Positions 31,479 through 43,600 of a stretch of DNA of 64,000 bases are shown one piece after another; within the stretch, counting starts at the first letter, position 1, and every line of letters starts with the position of its first letter. The position numbers and the translations under genes are program-made. Source of the stretch: Argyresthia goedartella (Eukaryota > Arthropoda > Insecta > Lepidoptera > Argyresthiidae); NCBI GenBank assembly GCA_949825045.1, contig OX463815.1, positions 33,533,356-33,597,355 of the forward strand, given 5' to 3'. The notes below the pieces were generated by a model. The model did not search any database. It had not been told where the DNA came from and worked only from the letters and a program-made list of their open reading frames with translations.

Positions 31479-32934
31479 CCGTCTGGCCCTGGGTAGATTG
31501 ACGTTATCCTTCCTAACGGCCATAGCCACGACGAAGGGTAGGGTCAGAGATCAGCACCACGTCTCCCTCACTAAAATTGAATTTGCCGTTGGTGGAGGGT
31601 CCTCTTGGTTGGAGCGTAGGCAGGTATTCGCGCAGCCATCAAGCCCAAAACTGGTCCGCAAGACGTAAGCTCCGACGCCAGTCGCATCTTCTAGATAAGT
31701 CTGCGTCCGTCAGCGAGCTGGTCCATGGTACGACAGAAGAGGAACCAAGGATGAATTGGAATGGTGTGATGGCTTCTGGTGAGACGGGGAAAGATGGCAC
31801 GTATGTGAGAGGTCTCGAGTTGATTATAGCCTCTGCCTCAAGGAGTAATGTGGATAATACGTCTTCCTTTATTATTTTTTCGGTGAGGCAGGCTCTCAGG
31901 GCTGTCTTCACGGTTCTCACCAATCTCAAAATGTTGGTGAGCTAAATGGACTGTATGGAAATGGATAGAAGGGAGTATGATGGAAACACTGCGATATCGC
32001 ATTGTTGAAGTAATTGTTACCGGTGGCGCATGCAACTGTCGACGGGAATGTATGGTTGACGTTCGGTATGTAGAATGTTACCATGTTGGTGGGAGCGGCC
32101 GGCTGTGAATTGCCCAAGGGATCTTCCTTGGGGATTGCCCAAGATGACAGTCGTTGCCTCACCAGGCATGTTCGCGTTAGTTACCGTGGTCATGTTCTGG
32201 TCGAAAACCCACGTAGCGGTGCGTTTTGCGGAATTACAATTGGACAAACGTGAATAATGGGATTTGGATGACTTATCTGATGCTTCCAAAGCGGCTAGTC
32301 TGGCTTGTAGCTCCGTTTCTTCCGCCTCAGCCTCAAGACGTGCAATATCGCGCCCGCACTCCGCTTTTTGTCGCGCAAGCTCGTGTTCGCGCTCCGCTTG
32401 TTGTCGCGCAAACTCGCGTTCGCGTACCACTCGGCGCCGCATAGCGTCGGCTTTGATGGCCAGTTTCTGGGCGCGGACGGTTGTCGAAGATCTCAAGGAG
32501 TGAGTGCGTTCACTCCACAACAGTTTACTGTGAACACTGCGCCGCGAGAAAGTGCTTTGGCATTTGCGTCTAAATGCGAATAAGGTCGAACACTTGGGCA
32601 ATTTGCGAGGCTAGGTTGAGCCTGGTCGCAAGATTCGGAGCCCACGAGCTGTGTGGTCGAGCTAATTGGCAATGCTGAAGCACCTTCCATCGCCATGGCC
32701 GAAGTCGGCTGAACGCCGTCCAGTGAACTTTCACGACGTTCGGGTAGCATCCGCTCAGTTTCCGTGGCCGTTGCCGTAGCCGAAGCCGGCCGGCCGCCGC
32801 TCAGTGAACGTTCACGACGTTCGAGTTGCCTCCGGTTGAAATCCGTGGTCGTAGCGTCCATGTCTGCTGCCTTGCGTTGTTTACTGCGTGTTTATACCTT
32901 TGTAAATGAACGAAAATGACGAAATTAATGTTTA
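31479..32934 (-). pseudogene. BEL/Pao gag-integrase remnant, unit B
   Basis: Copy of 13841-15297. It shares with unit A the stop codon (ATCAAGCCC on the plus strand) in the integrase piece and most other variants. It carries private changes near 31520 (GCCATAGCCACGACG). Confidence 0.75.
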
Positions 32935-33859
32935 GTTAGGAGAGAAGTGGCGATAAATCTGGAGATCATCAGCGTAAAGATGATATGAGGAAGACAGGAC
33001 GTCCGAGATGGAGTTAATAAAGATCGAGAATAGAAGAGAAGAAAGAATACCACCTTGAGGGACGCCTGTAAAGAGGTCACACCATTCAGTGGATATCTCT
33101 TCCGACCTGATACGCTGTTGCCGAACCCTCAAATAAGAGTCGACCAAGGCAGAGAAGGAGGAGACGTTCAGAGATCTGAAAAGCTCAACGAGAATGTCAA
33201 AATCTACGCAGTTGAAGGCACTACTGAATTCAAGTAAAGCCGTTTGCGGTCCACGGCTACCTGGATGTCATCGGTGATTTTCAGGAGAGCCGTGACCGTG
33301 CTATGACCCGGTCTGAATCCTGACTGGTACATGTTCAGCAGATTGTTTGAGTGAAGGTAATAAGAGAGCTGGGTATGGACAATGGATTCAAGGACTTTGG
33401 AGAGGATGGGTAGGATTGAAATAGGTCGATACTCTTTAAAAGAGGTGGGACTGGAAGTTTTAGGAAGCGGGATGACTAATGTTTTTTTCCACATGGTGGG
33501 TAAGATGGCATTTGATAGGGAAAAATTTATAACATGTGTAATAGCTGGCAGTAGTTCATCCTGGATTGTTAAAAGTATTTTAACGCAGATGTTTCCATCA
33601 CCTACGGCTTTCGATCTGACTGTCTTCTTGAACGCATAGATTCCAACATTGCTCAAGTTTAATGGTGTGGTAAAGACTCAGAGCGCAAGCTCTGAAGAGT
33701 GGCTTGTTTAACTGTGGGATCGATCACAACAGGTGGGGCAGAAAGGAACTGGTTGAGACCGTTGAGATCTACATTACCAGTATGTAAGTCCTGAGTCTTA
33801 CCTATGCCAAGTGTTTGTACAAAACTTATACAATATAAATATTTTTTATGTGTACTCAA
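32935..33859 (-). pseudogene. LINE RT fragment, unit C
   Basis: Copy of 15298-16222 with the YADDLQIY box and fingers; truncated at the unit boundary. Confidence 0.75.
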
Positions 33860-34126
33860 TTTAAGTTTTAAGTATTTTTTGTTGTTCTTACATGTTCAAC
33901 CTAACACGAAGGAAAAAGGGAACTTCGCTTCGCTTACCCCCCTTACCCTTCACCTAAGCTACCGCAATGGTTTGCCCTGATATAAGCTGTGCAAATCAAC
34001 TGTTTTCGTGACGCCATCTTGTTTTCCAACACACCGGCTTTCGGTAATACAGATTGTTAAACGGCGGTATTTAATTAACGGTCAAGAGAGTTAGTTAAGT
34101 GTCTGATTTAACCAACCAACTGCGAC

Positions 34127-34252
34127 AGATCTTATGCTTTATTTCTAAATCAGTAATGTACTAATTTCATTAGAAGCGTATCATGATCAACACAATCAAA
34201 TTCCTTCGACAGATAGCATAACATTCTGATAGCATCCTGTGCGGCCTTCCAT
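34127..34252 (-). pseudogene. LINE RT palm fragment, unit C
   Basis: Copy of 8372-8497, preceded by the retained right end of the TIR element (34055-34126). Confidence 0.6.
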
Positions 34253-34933
34253 GCAGATTATTTTATTGTGGGCTCACGCTGCGAATGCTAATAGTATATT
34301 TATTCTGCAGAAACGGGCTGTTCGTGCAATTTATAGATTAGGGCCTAGAGTGTCACTGAGGGAAAAGTTTAAAGAAATCAATATTCTGACATTTGTGTCT
34401 CAATATATCTATGACAATCTTGTGTATGTAAAAAGAAATATAACTAATTTTCAGAAGTACAGTGATATACACAATTTTAATACTAGAAATAAAGACAAGA
34501 TGGTTGCTTATGTAAGCCGACTACATAAAATTAGTAATTCTTTTAAAGGCAATTGTATACGCTATTACAATAAGGTCCCTACTGATATTAAAAACTTACC
34601 TTTAGACAAGTTTAAAATAATAATAAAACAGAAATTGTATAAAAAAGGTTACTATAGGATATCTGATTACTTAGAGGACAGATGTCCATGGGAATAGATT
34701 GTTTGAGTAACAGGCTGTTTCGATATATAATTAGCATTCATTTTGTAATTTGACAATATTTTATTTAAAAAAGGAAACGCAAAAGATGCGACGACTGTGG
34801 AGTTTCTTCGGTGAGCTCTTCTCCACAGATTCCGCCATTGTGTTAGTGAACTCACCCAAAAAAATGTAATGACGGATCTAAGTGATGTAACAACATCCTA
34901 TGGAAATAAATGATTTTTGACTTGATTTGATTT
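34253..34933 (+). pseudogene. 5'-truncated LINE 3' fragment, unit C
   Basis: Copy of 8498-9178. The frame 34239-34697 has one private Leu-to-Met change (GACAAGATGG). Confidence 0.75.
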
Positions 34934-34940
34934 TGATTAA

Positions 34941-36363
34941 ATATGAGATGTAAGGGTAATACCTGCATCCGTGTTAATCCAGGTGAAACAGTATTACTTG
35001 GCGTGGAGTTGTTTAATACGGTTGACCTGTGAGAGCATTTGATTCAGTATAATCTTATCATTTTTTTAATTAGTGCTGATCACCTTTATCTCCCGACTTG
35101 AACAGAAGTATCAGTTTACTGGAAGAACAGATATTGTTCTGAAATTTGAAGGATCACCCTTCTCTCCCGGCTTAAACAGAGTTTACTGTGTTTCATGAGA
35201 TCTGGGAAAGCTCCATCGTCAACACATTTATTGAATATATATGCTAAGTGTGGGGCTATTACTAGATTACTGAACCAATGACTTTGACTGACATACCCCA
35301 CAGGTCTTCAGTATTTTTAAGTCAATTAAGTAATGTTAACGTTTTGACAATATCCTGGGGATATTCATGATGAAATTTAAAATCTACATTACTGATGCTA
35401 GTGCTGTTTTTTTTTACAAAGTCTCTGCTTCATATAGAGATGAATTCAATAAGGGTAAATGTTTCGAATGCACGAGCTACTTCAGCGTTGGATTTAAAAA
35501 CATTATCACCTATCTTTAAGCAGAAATCATTGTCCCTTGGTATAACTTTGCCAGTTTCATAGTTTATTACCTACGCAACCATTTTCTTTCGTTTATTTAC
35601 ATTTTGTTTTTTTCTATTAATGAGTAAAGTTTTTGCAGTTCTGCAAAGGAACTTGAAAGGTTTGGAATATTTTTTAAGATAGTCATGAATTTTTCTATCA
35701 AAGTTATTGGTTTCTTGTTTATTGAATTTTATTTGAATAATATTGAAGTAGTCTGAATAGATTTTGTTTGGGTTCTGTTCATTAAAATCCGGTACTGGCA
35801 AATTTATATCTAAGTTTTTTGTATGTCTCTAGTCTACGTGATGTTATAGGCCTATAACATGATAGATCAGTCTTATCTTTTCTAACAATTGATTGGGAAT
35901 GAAACTGTTTGACCGCTGTGATCGGATGGAAAGTAGTTAACTATATTTTTACTTGTAAATACACGGTCACAAAAAACCTCTTTTAAGCAAGTTTGGCAGG
36001 TAAGTAAGTGTATTTCTTGTCGGCACTAGAAATCCATGACATAAATTCAATGATTTCAATAAAGTTATTAATCGTTGTTTCATTGTTTTATCTACAAGGA
36101 AATCTACATTAAGATCGCCACAAATAATAAACTTTTTTCTTTTATTACATAGTATAGTGAGGGTTTCCGCCATAATTTTCTCAAATATTTCGAAATTTCT
36201 TTGGCCTTTTTCTTCCCTCAGAGGTCTGTAGACACTTACAATAATATGGCTATCTAACTCAATACAGGATACCTCTGTTTGCAAGAAAAACAAACGCAAG
36301 AAAATCTTTTTGTAGTTTCAACTTAATATTATTTTTACTAAGATTAAAGAACCACCTCTATTC
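34941..36363 (-). pseudogene. LINE endonuclease/RT N-terminus, unit C
   Basis: Copy of 9186-10620 with the endonuclease piece at 35967-36299. It carries an 11-bp deletion near 35459 that the other units lack. Confidence 0.7.
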
Positions 36364-36783
36364 TAATTTTGACATTATTTATATTATGTTAACATTATAG
36401 AACCTTACCATACAATGTAGGTACATTGTGAACCTCTCTTTCTAACAAAGGCGTGATGACGTATCCTAAAGTCGTCCTTGAGCTCCAAACGTTATATCCA
36501 AGGGCACATAACGTTTTCTATAACTTTCCAGATACGATATATATTTTTTGATGTTCTAAGATTTGCTTGTTTTATTTTTGTTGATTATTATATCTAAATA
36601 TAAATATATAAATTTCATAATATTGGTTAATAAATGCCTAGTAGCATGTAAGAACGCTAGATATGTTTAAATTATCTACTGGCAGGTAAACAAAATGTGT
36701 ATTGTAGACCAGTGTTATAAACCAGGAAAGCTTCATAATTTTAAATAAAAACCGCTACTGTTACTACCTTGTTTAGTTATAAT

Positions 36784-37077
36784 AATAAAAAAGGCTGAAA
36801 CAAACAAATCGAAAAAATATATAGGTAAAATTTTAGAAGATGGTAATTTTTTTATGGAATCTATGGACATCGCTGAAACATTCAATAATTTCTTTATAGA
36901 TTTAACAAACAATAGTAATATAAATCCTGACAATAAATTTAATTTGAATTCTAATAATTCTTATTATTATAATATGACAAATAATTGCAATTCTATTTTC
37001 CTAAATCCAGTTACATCCGCTGACATATCAATAGTAATTATCTCATTAAAAATACAAATAGTACAGGTTATGATGAG
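36784..37077 (+). pseudogene. LINE pre-RT segment, unit C
   Basis: Copy of 11041-11334 with the MESMDIAETFNNFF block. Confidence 0.65.
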
Positions 37078-37890
37078 ATTAACAACTGGTGGCTACTGGC
37101 TGGGAAGCGGCTTCCATAAGAACGAGCTTACGGGCCGGTCGGCGCAATATGTCACCCTTGGTGTGGACATCTGCCACGCGGACCGCTCCGTACTGAGGAG
37201 TGGCGCCACCGTCGCGATCTTAACATCGGCTCTGTGATAAAATATTATTTAAAAATACTAAATCATTCTTTTTTGCCATCAAAAGTATTTATTCGTGTAA
37301 AATTAGTTCCAAATATACAGTGAAAGTGTTATCTAATCATAAATTTGTGTGTAAAATCAAAAAACATTCAAATAAACAAAGTGTCCAATCGTAATTTTGG
37401 TGCATCATATTAATGCACCAAGATTACGAAATATAATAAACAAAAGTGCAATTAACTGTTATTGTGTAAATATATATTAAATAAACGAGGGAACAGTGTT
37501 AAAAACAATAAAAATCAAATAAAAACATTCAATAATTTCCAATCACCCTCATTTTAAATAAAAATCAAGTGGAGTGAATTTTGTGAACATTGTGACTCAT
37601 CGATTAAAAATATTATATAGCAAAAAGATATCTAAGTGGAGTTTGAACTTACGACTCTCGGCGTCCGAAGCGGGCAGGCGCACCACTGCGCCACTCGTCC
37701 TTATTCAGTAAACTCGAATTAGCGCGTCGTATGATGCGGCCAGGTTTGTGTCGTCCGAACTAAGCCGTTAAAATACTTAAATATACAGAATAAGCCTCTA
37801 ACAACAATTGTATTTCATCCATTATGTTTTAGTGAGTTTAGAAAGATATTAACGAATATTGAGCAAAAACCTACTTTAGATATCTATGAC
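37078..37890. mobile_element. 813-bp insert with tRNA-like core, unit C
   Basis: Copy of 11335-12147; the tRNA-like sequence lies at about 37629-37704 on the minus strand. Confidence 0.55.
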
Positions 37891-39331
37891 ATGAGTACGA
37901 AAACGTTAAGAAATATTGTAATAAATAACAATAACTTATTTGAATTAGTACTTCTTGTTGTCAACTCTTGCTTATCTGAAGGCATTTTCCCTGATTTACT
38001 TAAGCCGGGTAGGGTAGTACCGCTCTTTAAAAAAGGAGATGTCACAGATCTTAGCAATTACAGGCCAGTATGTGTATTACCAACATTATCAAAAATTTTA
38101 GAAATCTAGAATTGTAAAATACTTCGAGGATAATAACATGTTTACAATAGCACAGTTTGGATTTAGAAAAGGTAAATCGACTGAAATGGCAATTAGAAAA
38201 GTAATTTATTACATTCTTGATTCCTTAGATTTTTCAAATAGATGTGCCAGTATTTTTTGTGACCTTTCAAAAGCTTTCGATTGTTTGCGTCACGATATAT
38301 TAATATTAAAATTGCAGTACTATGGGTTTCAAGGCGTTGAACTCAGTATGATGATAAGTTACCTAAATAACCGCACACAAATTGTATCGGTAAATAATCA
38401 TACTTCTCATCCAGGAAAGATGTCGATCGGGGTACCACAAGGGTCAATCCTGGGACCCGTATTGTTCTTAATATATATAAATGATCTTTGTAATATACTT
38501 CCAAGTGAAGCTCATTTGAGCTTATTTGCTGACGATACACATATTGGCTTGAGAGACAAAAGTAAGTCGCAGTTAGATGATAAATTAAACAACGTCATAA
38601 GTTTGCTTAAAGAATGGTTTGATGCTAACGGCTTTATTCTCAACTCTAATAAAAGTATCTTAATGTATTATCAATCAAGATTAGGCATTTTTGGTAACTC
38701 GACTTCTCCAGAAAATGTATTTTTAGGATATACAATAGACAATACGATTAATCACAAAGGGCATATTGATAAAATTTGTATGAAATTAGCTAGCAGCAAT
38801 TATGCTCTTTTTAAACTTAAACCATTATTAGATAAAAAATCACTTCTATCTGTTTATTATGCGTATATACATTCAACTATTAGATATTCTATTACTGTAT
38901 GGGGTAATGCTACAGAAATTAACAGAGTCCTAAAATGTCAAAAACGATCAATCAGAACAATCAATGGTTTAAAAAAACGCAGCCACGCAAGAGAGCACTT
39001 TAAAAAAGATAAAATTATGACAGTTATTTCTCTTTACATTTACAATAGTTTGTTAGAGGTTCACGAAGATAGGGAAATTCCGGAAAAGCAAGATACTGCT
39101 TTACCCTATACTTTCCGTGATAATAAAAAACGAACAATAAAAAATAATGAAACCCGTATAGTACCAAAAACAAGATTAGCTAAAGTACAGAAACAAGGTC
39201 GTTACTTTAAAATCCTGATGTATAATAAATTACCAAAAAGTCTGACCACTCTAAAATTTTACTTGTTCAAACAAAACTAAAAATATTTTTTGAAAATAAT
39301 CCATTTTATACTGTCAAAGAATATATGTCAA
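37891..39331 (+). pseudogene. LINE reverse transcriptase, unit C (11-bp deletion)
   Basis: The frame opens at 37891 but an 11-bp deletion near 38104 shifts it, ending at 38109. From 38138 a 380-residue frame runs uninterrupted to 39280 with the palm, GVPQGSILGP, LFADDTHIGL and the full C-terminus. The catalytic core and the TGG codon that unit A lost are therefore intact. The 3' UTR is interrupted at 39332 by the BEL/Pao element. Confidence 0.8.
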
Positions 39332-39556
39332 TGTCGCCGCCTATGGCTTTAGTATAGCAATAATCATTGGTAATATAGATTGCTATTGTTTTTTCCACAG
39401 GCGCTTAGTTTGTGCCGTTGCAACTCTGTATAGAGAATTTCATTACCTCATCGGCTTCTTAGCCATACGCACAATATTTTGTAAAGGATAAAAAATAAAA
39501 GATTAACAAGTGTATTTGGTTTATAATTAATCAAACATAATTATGTTCACTGGACA
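39332..39556 (+). repeat. 5' LTR (225 bp) of the BEL/Pao element
   Basis: TGTCGCC at the start, TGGACA at the end. It matches 46112-46336 at every position I compared and contains AATAAA-type sequence near 39491. No obvious TATA box. Confidence 0.95.
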
Positions 39557-39561
39557 TAAAT

Positions 39562-39578
39562 TGGCGACCGTGACAGGA
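39562..39578 (+). promoter_or_regulatory. Primer-binding site, tRNA-Arg type
   Basis: TGGCGACCGTGACAGGA starts five bases after the 5' LTR and matches 17 bases complementary to the 3' end of insect tRNA-Arg(UCG) as I recall it, including the CCA-derived TGG. From here to the gag start (about 1.1 kb) is untranslated leader with no convincing ORF. Confidence 0.7.
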
Positions 39579-40657
39579 CGAGAAGAAGCCCTAAGAAACT
39601 AATGTCCTGCAACAATGTCGGCCGGGATCCAATCGCGAGTTTGAAGAGAGCCACGGGAGACGATCCTCGAATACCTATTGCTGCGACTCATCTATTATTC
39701 TTCGGGACTGCACAGGAGTCTTCCAGCAGTCTTGTGTCGTCTTCAGTCGTCAGGCCTGGTCAGCACTTCAAAGAAAGTTTGTGCTGCCACGTGGTACCAA
39801 GTCTATCTGCGCAAGATCTTGGGAGCGGAAGTGGACAGCAGTATCATCGAAGAGCCCGCTTCGGTGTCTGCCTAAGGAAGCTCATGCCAACCAGCTCGGG
39901 CAAAAGGTCGAAGGTCGAGAGCCTGCCTCGCCGCGCTGTCTTGGTCTTCTAAACGAGCTAAGTGTCCATTTCTAATCCCCAATTCCAAGCCGACCTTCAT
40001 TTTCCTATATTTGGTTTCCTTCTCAAAATTAAGAACCTAGTGCTATTTAAATTCCAACACTTGCGTGTAAATCATCAAATCATAACCTATAAAAACAGTT
40101 CAGATACAGTTATTATGTGTGCCCATCGAGGTCCTTAGTTACTTATTCACTAAACATTATTTGCAACAACCTATATATTATTTACAGCAGTAATATAAAC
40201 TACGTTATATAAAATACGTATTCACAATGAGGTAATCAATCATCCCCACTTAATCTGAGTACAGATTTGGCCTGTGTTTCAACTATTCTGTTTGCGGGGC
40301 TATGTTATAAATAAGTTACAGTCCAAATCACATTCTTATTGCAATTAGAAGTTCACGCATTTCCGCGTTTTATTCCAGGTTGCCCGACTTATCTACTAAT
40401 CGTGCGCATGGTCAAGATCAAGGTCAACATTCCTTTGTCTGCGCCCATGTGACGCGGCATGACGAGCTACTCCGGGCTGCCGGATACCGCGGAGCGAGGG
40501 GCGTGAGCGTTTAATATTTGTTTAAACTACTTATAAATTTGAGTGAATTAAGCATAGCACCCTTAGGCATTGCATTGTAAATCTAATATTTGCTTGCTTA
40601 CTAGCTTGCTTGCTTGTTGATTGTGTTGGCTCTTTGCAATTGACATATTTTAACAGG

Positions 40658-43600
40658 ATGACTGAACTCAACGCCAGCAGTGGTACAAAAATGAATGAAA
40701 CTAAGGATAGTGCGCTAAAGACCGCCTTAGTAAAACGTAGCTCCATGAAAGGTCAAATTACGAAATTTAGAAACTATTTAGATAAATTCAGTAAAATTAA
40801 TTGTCCTTCTGCTGTTGAGATTATCGAACTAAATTTAAAGCTGAATAAAATTGAATCGCTATCCGCAAAATTCGACGAGCTGCAGTCAGAAATTGAAGTC
40901 ATAAATCAGTCAACTCTAGACACCGAAATTGAGATTCGAGAAAGCATTGAACAAGATATTATAATCAATATTGCAACCGCTAAAAACCTCATTGATCATC
41001 AGCATGACGTGCAACTGGAACAAAAACGTCTATCAATGGTGGGTGGCCAATGTTCGTTCGATCACAGTGAAACTAACGTAAAATTGCCGCGAATACAAAT
41101 TTCTAAGTTTGATGGGTCCTATTTCCGTTGGCTAGAATTTAGGGACACATTCAAAAATCTCATCTATGATAATGACAAGATATCTGATATACAAAAGTAT
41201 CATTATTTAAACTCCTATCTGGAAGGGGAGGCTGCAAGAGTAGTTTCCAACTTCGAGATAACTTCGGCCAATTTTGTAAAGGCTTGGTCCATGCTAAATG
41301 AACGTTATAACAATAAACGTCAGTTGAGAGATAACCACCTTGACTCATTATGTAACATTCAGACAATGTCGCGTGAGTCTGCAAAGGGACTCCGGTTTCT
41401 TATTGACCACATAAACAAAAACCTACGTGCGTTATCCACGCTAGGGATGCCCACTGACCAATGGGATGGACTGCTTGTTTTTATGCTTTCTAAGAAATTG
41501 GACCCTCGAACGCTGTTAAAATGGGAGGAAGCCAGAAATGCAATTCACGAGGATGCTGAGATAACGCTAGAAACATTTAATAAATTTCTATGCGAACGAG
41601 CAAATGTTATCGAATCAATGAGTCGTAACAATTATCATAACTCTAATTCTCGTGATCAACCCCCTTCGCGTTCTAAGTATGATCAGACCCCGCAAGGCAA
41701 GGTGAATAGAAATAGCTTCACCACAGCTCTTGTCAGCACCAGCCCTCATAACAATAAATCGTACCGCAAGTGTTTGATTTGCCAGGGTCATCATAGAATA
41801 TTTGATTGTCCCACCTTTAGAGCTAAAAACATAAATGAAAAATACGCCGATGTTACAAAGCACGAACTGTGTTCAAATTGTTTGAATCCAGGTCACAAAT
41901 TCCATGATTGTAGATACATGGGATCCTGTCGTGAGTGTAATGAGCGACATAATTCGTTGTTACACCAATCTGAAACTAATGCACATACAGCAACAGCTAT
42001 CAATAATGAAACCGTAACTGAGGGCCATGCGCATCTAGCTGCTACGTCCGATAATGAAACCGAAACTGTAGTCACATCAGTATCCATACAAAACCAAAAT
42101 CAAGTTTTGCTGTCCACAGCGCAAATAAAGATAACAAACCCAATCACAAAGCAAACTAAAGTTGTTCGTGCACTATTAGACTGTGGAAGCCAATCGTCGT
42201 TTATCAGTCAATCACTAAAAGAAGGGTTGTCTTTGAGTGGCAACCCTATTGATACCGTCAAAATAGTAGGTATCGGCAACAGCTCAACTAATCAAGTACA
42301 AGAGAGTTGCTCTGCCCTATTGAGTTCAATGAATGATTCGTACCGGGTAACCTTTTCATGCTATGTGCTGAAAGAGTTAACTGGTGAGCTGCCTAAAGCC
42401 CCTATAGACGTTTCAAAACTATGTTTACCAAAGAATATCAAGATGGCTGACCCCACTTTCGCTCAACCAGCACCTATTGACGTTTTAATAGGCGCCGATT
42501 TATTCTGGGATATTATTAGTGGCGAACAATTGTCACTGGGTCAAACAGGCCCCAAGTTGCACAATTCCCGCTTAGGATGGTTGCTTGCTGGTCCTATTCT
42601 CTATGGAGCCAATATGAAAACAACAAACAAAAATATCAACATCCACTGCAATCATGCGTTAATTGACAACTCCTCCGACGAATCCCTTGTACATGAATAT
42701 TTACCTAAGTTTTGGGAGATGGAGGAGCTCCCCAAGAAAACAATCCTAAGCGAAGGTGATAAGAAATGTGAAATTCATTTTTTACAGAATACAGTGCGCA
42801 CAAGCACTGGGCGATTTTGTGTAAAATTGCCCCTGGCAGAGTCAGCCGATTGTCTTGGTGACTCATCCAGGGTAGCAAGAAAGCGATTAATCAATTTAGA
42901 AAAAAGATTCAAAAGAAATCCCGATTTGAAGGAGCAATATGCAAATTTTATTCAGGAATATTCCAATTTAGGTCACCTTTCTATTTCTGACAATCCAGAT
43001 CCAAAGCCGTCATACTATCTATGCCATCACGCAGTCTTTAAGCAAGACAGTGAATCCACAAAAACACGTGTTGTGTTCGACGGTTCCAACCCCACCTCTT
43101 CGGGCTACTCATTAAACGATATTTTGATGGTTGGGCCTTCTATACAAGATAATCTTTTCTCCATATTACTACGCGCGAGGCAGTATAAATATTTACTGTG
43201 CGGTGACATCGAAAAGATGTACCGCCAGATTGAAGTTCACCCCGACGATAGGAACTTACAGTTAATTCTATGGAGAGATGATGAGTCATGCCCAATCACC
43301 ACGTTACGACTAAATACTCTCACTTACGGAACCGCAAGTGCGAGTTATTTAAGTACACGATGTTTATGGCAAGTGGGAGAGGAGTGCCTCGATGAGGAAA
43401 TCAAAAGAATTATACAGAGGGATTTTTATGTCGATGACCTTATCACGGGGGCCAACACCGAGGCCCAGTTAAAAAACATCAAGCAAACGGTTTCCGCCGA
43501 ATTACATTCCGCATGCTTCAAACTACGTAAATTCAAGAGCAACTTGCCGTCTGTATTGGAATATTCTGAGTCAGATAATAATCAAGACAATCTAACAATC

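Larger units (their letters stand above)
15298..32934. repeat. Tandem unit B, carrying a Ty3 insertion
   Basis: The same 8.1-kb unit plus a 9.5-kb Ty3-type insertion at 21131-30647. Most of the unit left of the Pao remnant shares its variants with unit C, while the Pao remnant mostly shares its variants with unit A. This is the pattern expected of a crossover-derived middle copy. Confidence 0.9.
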
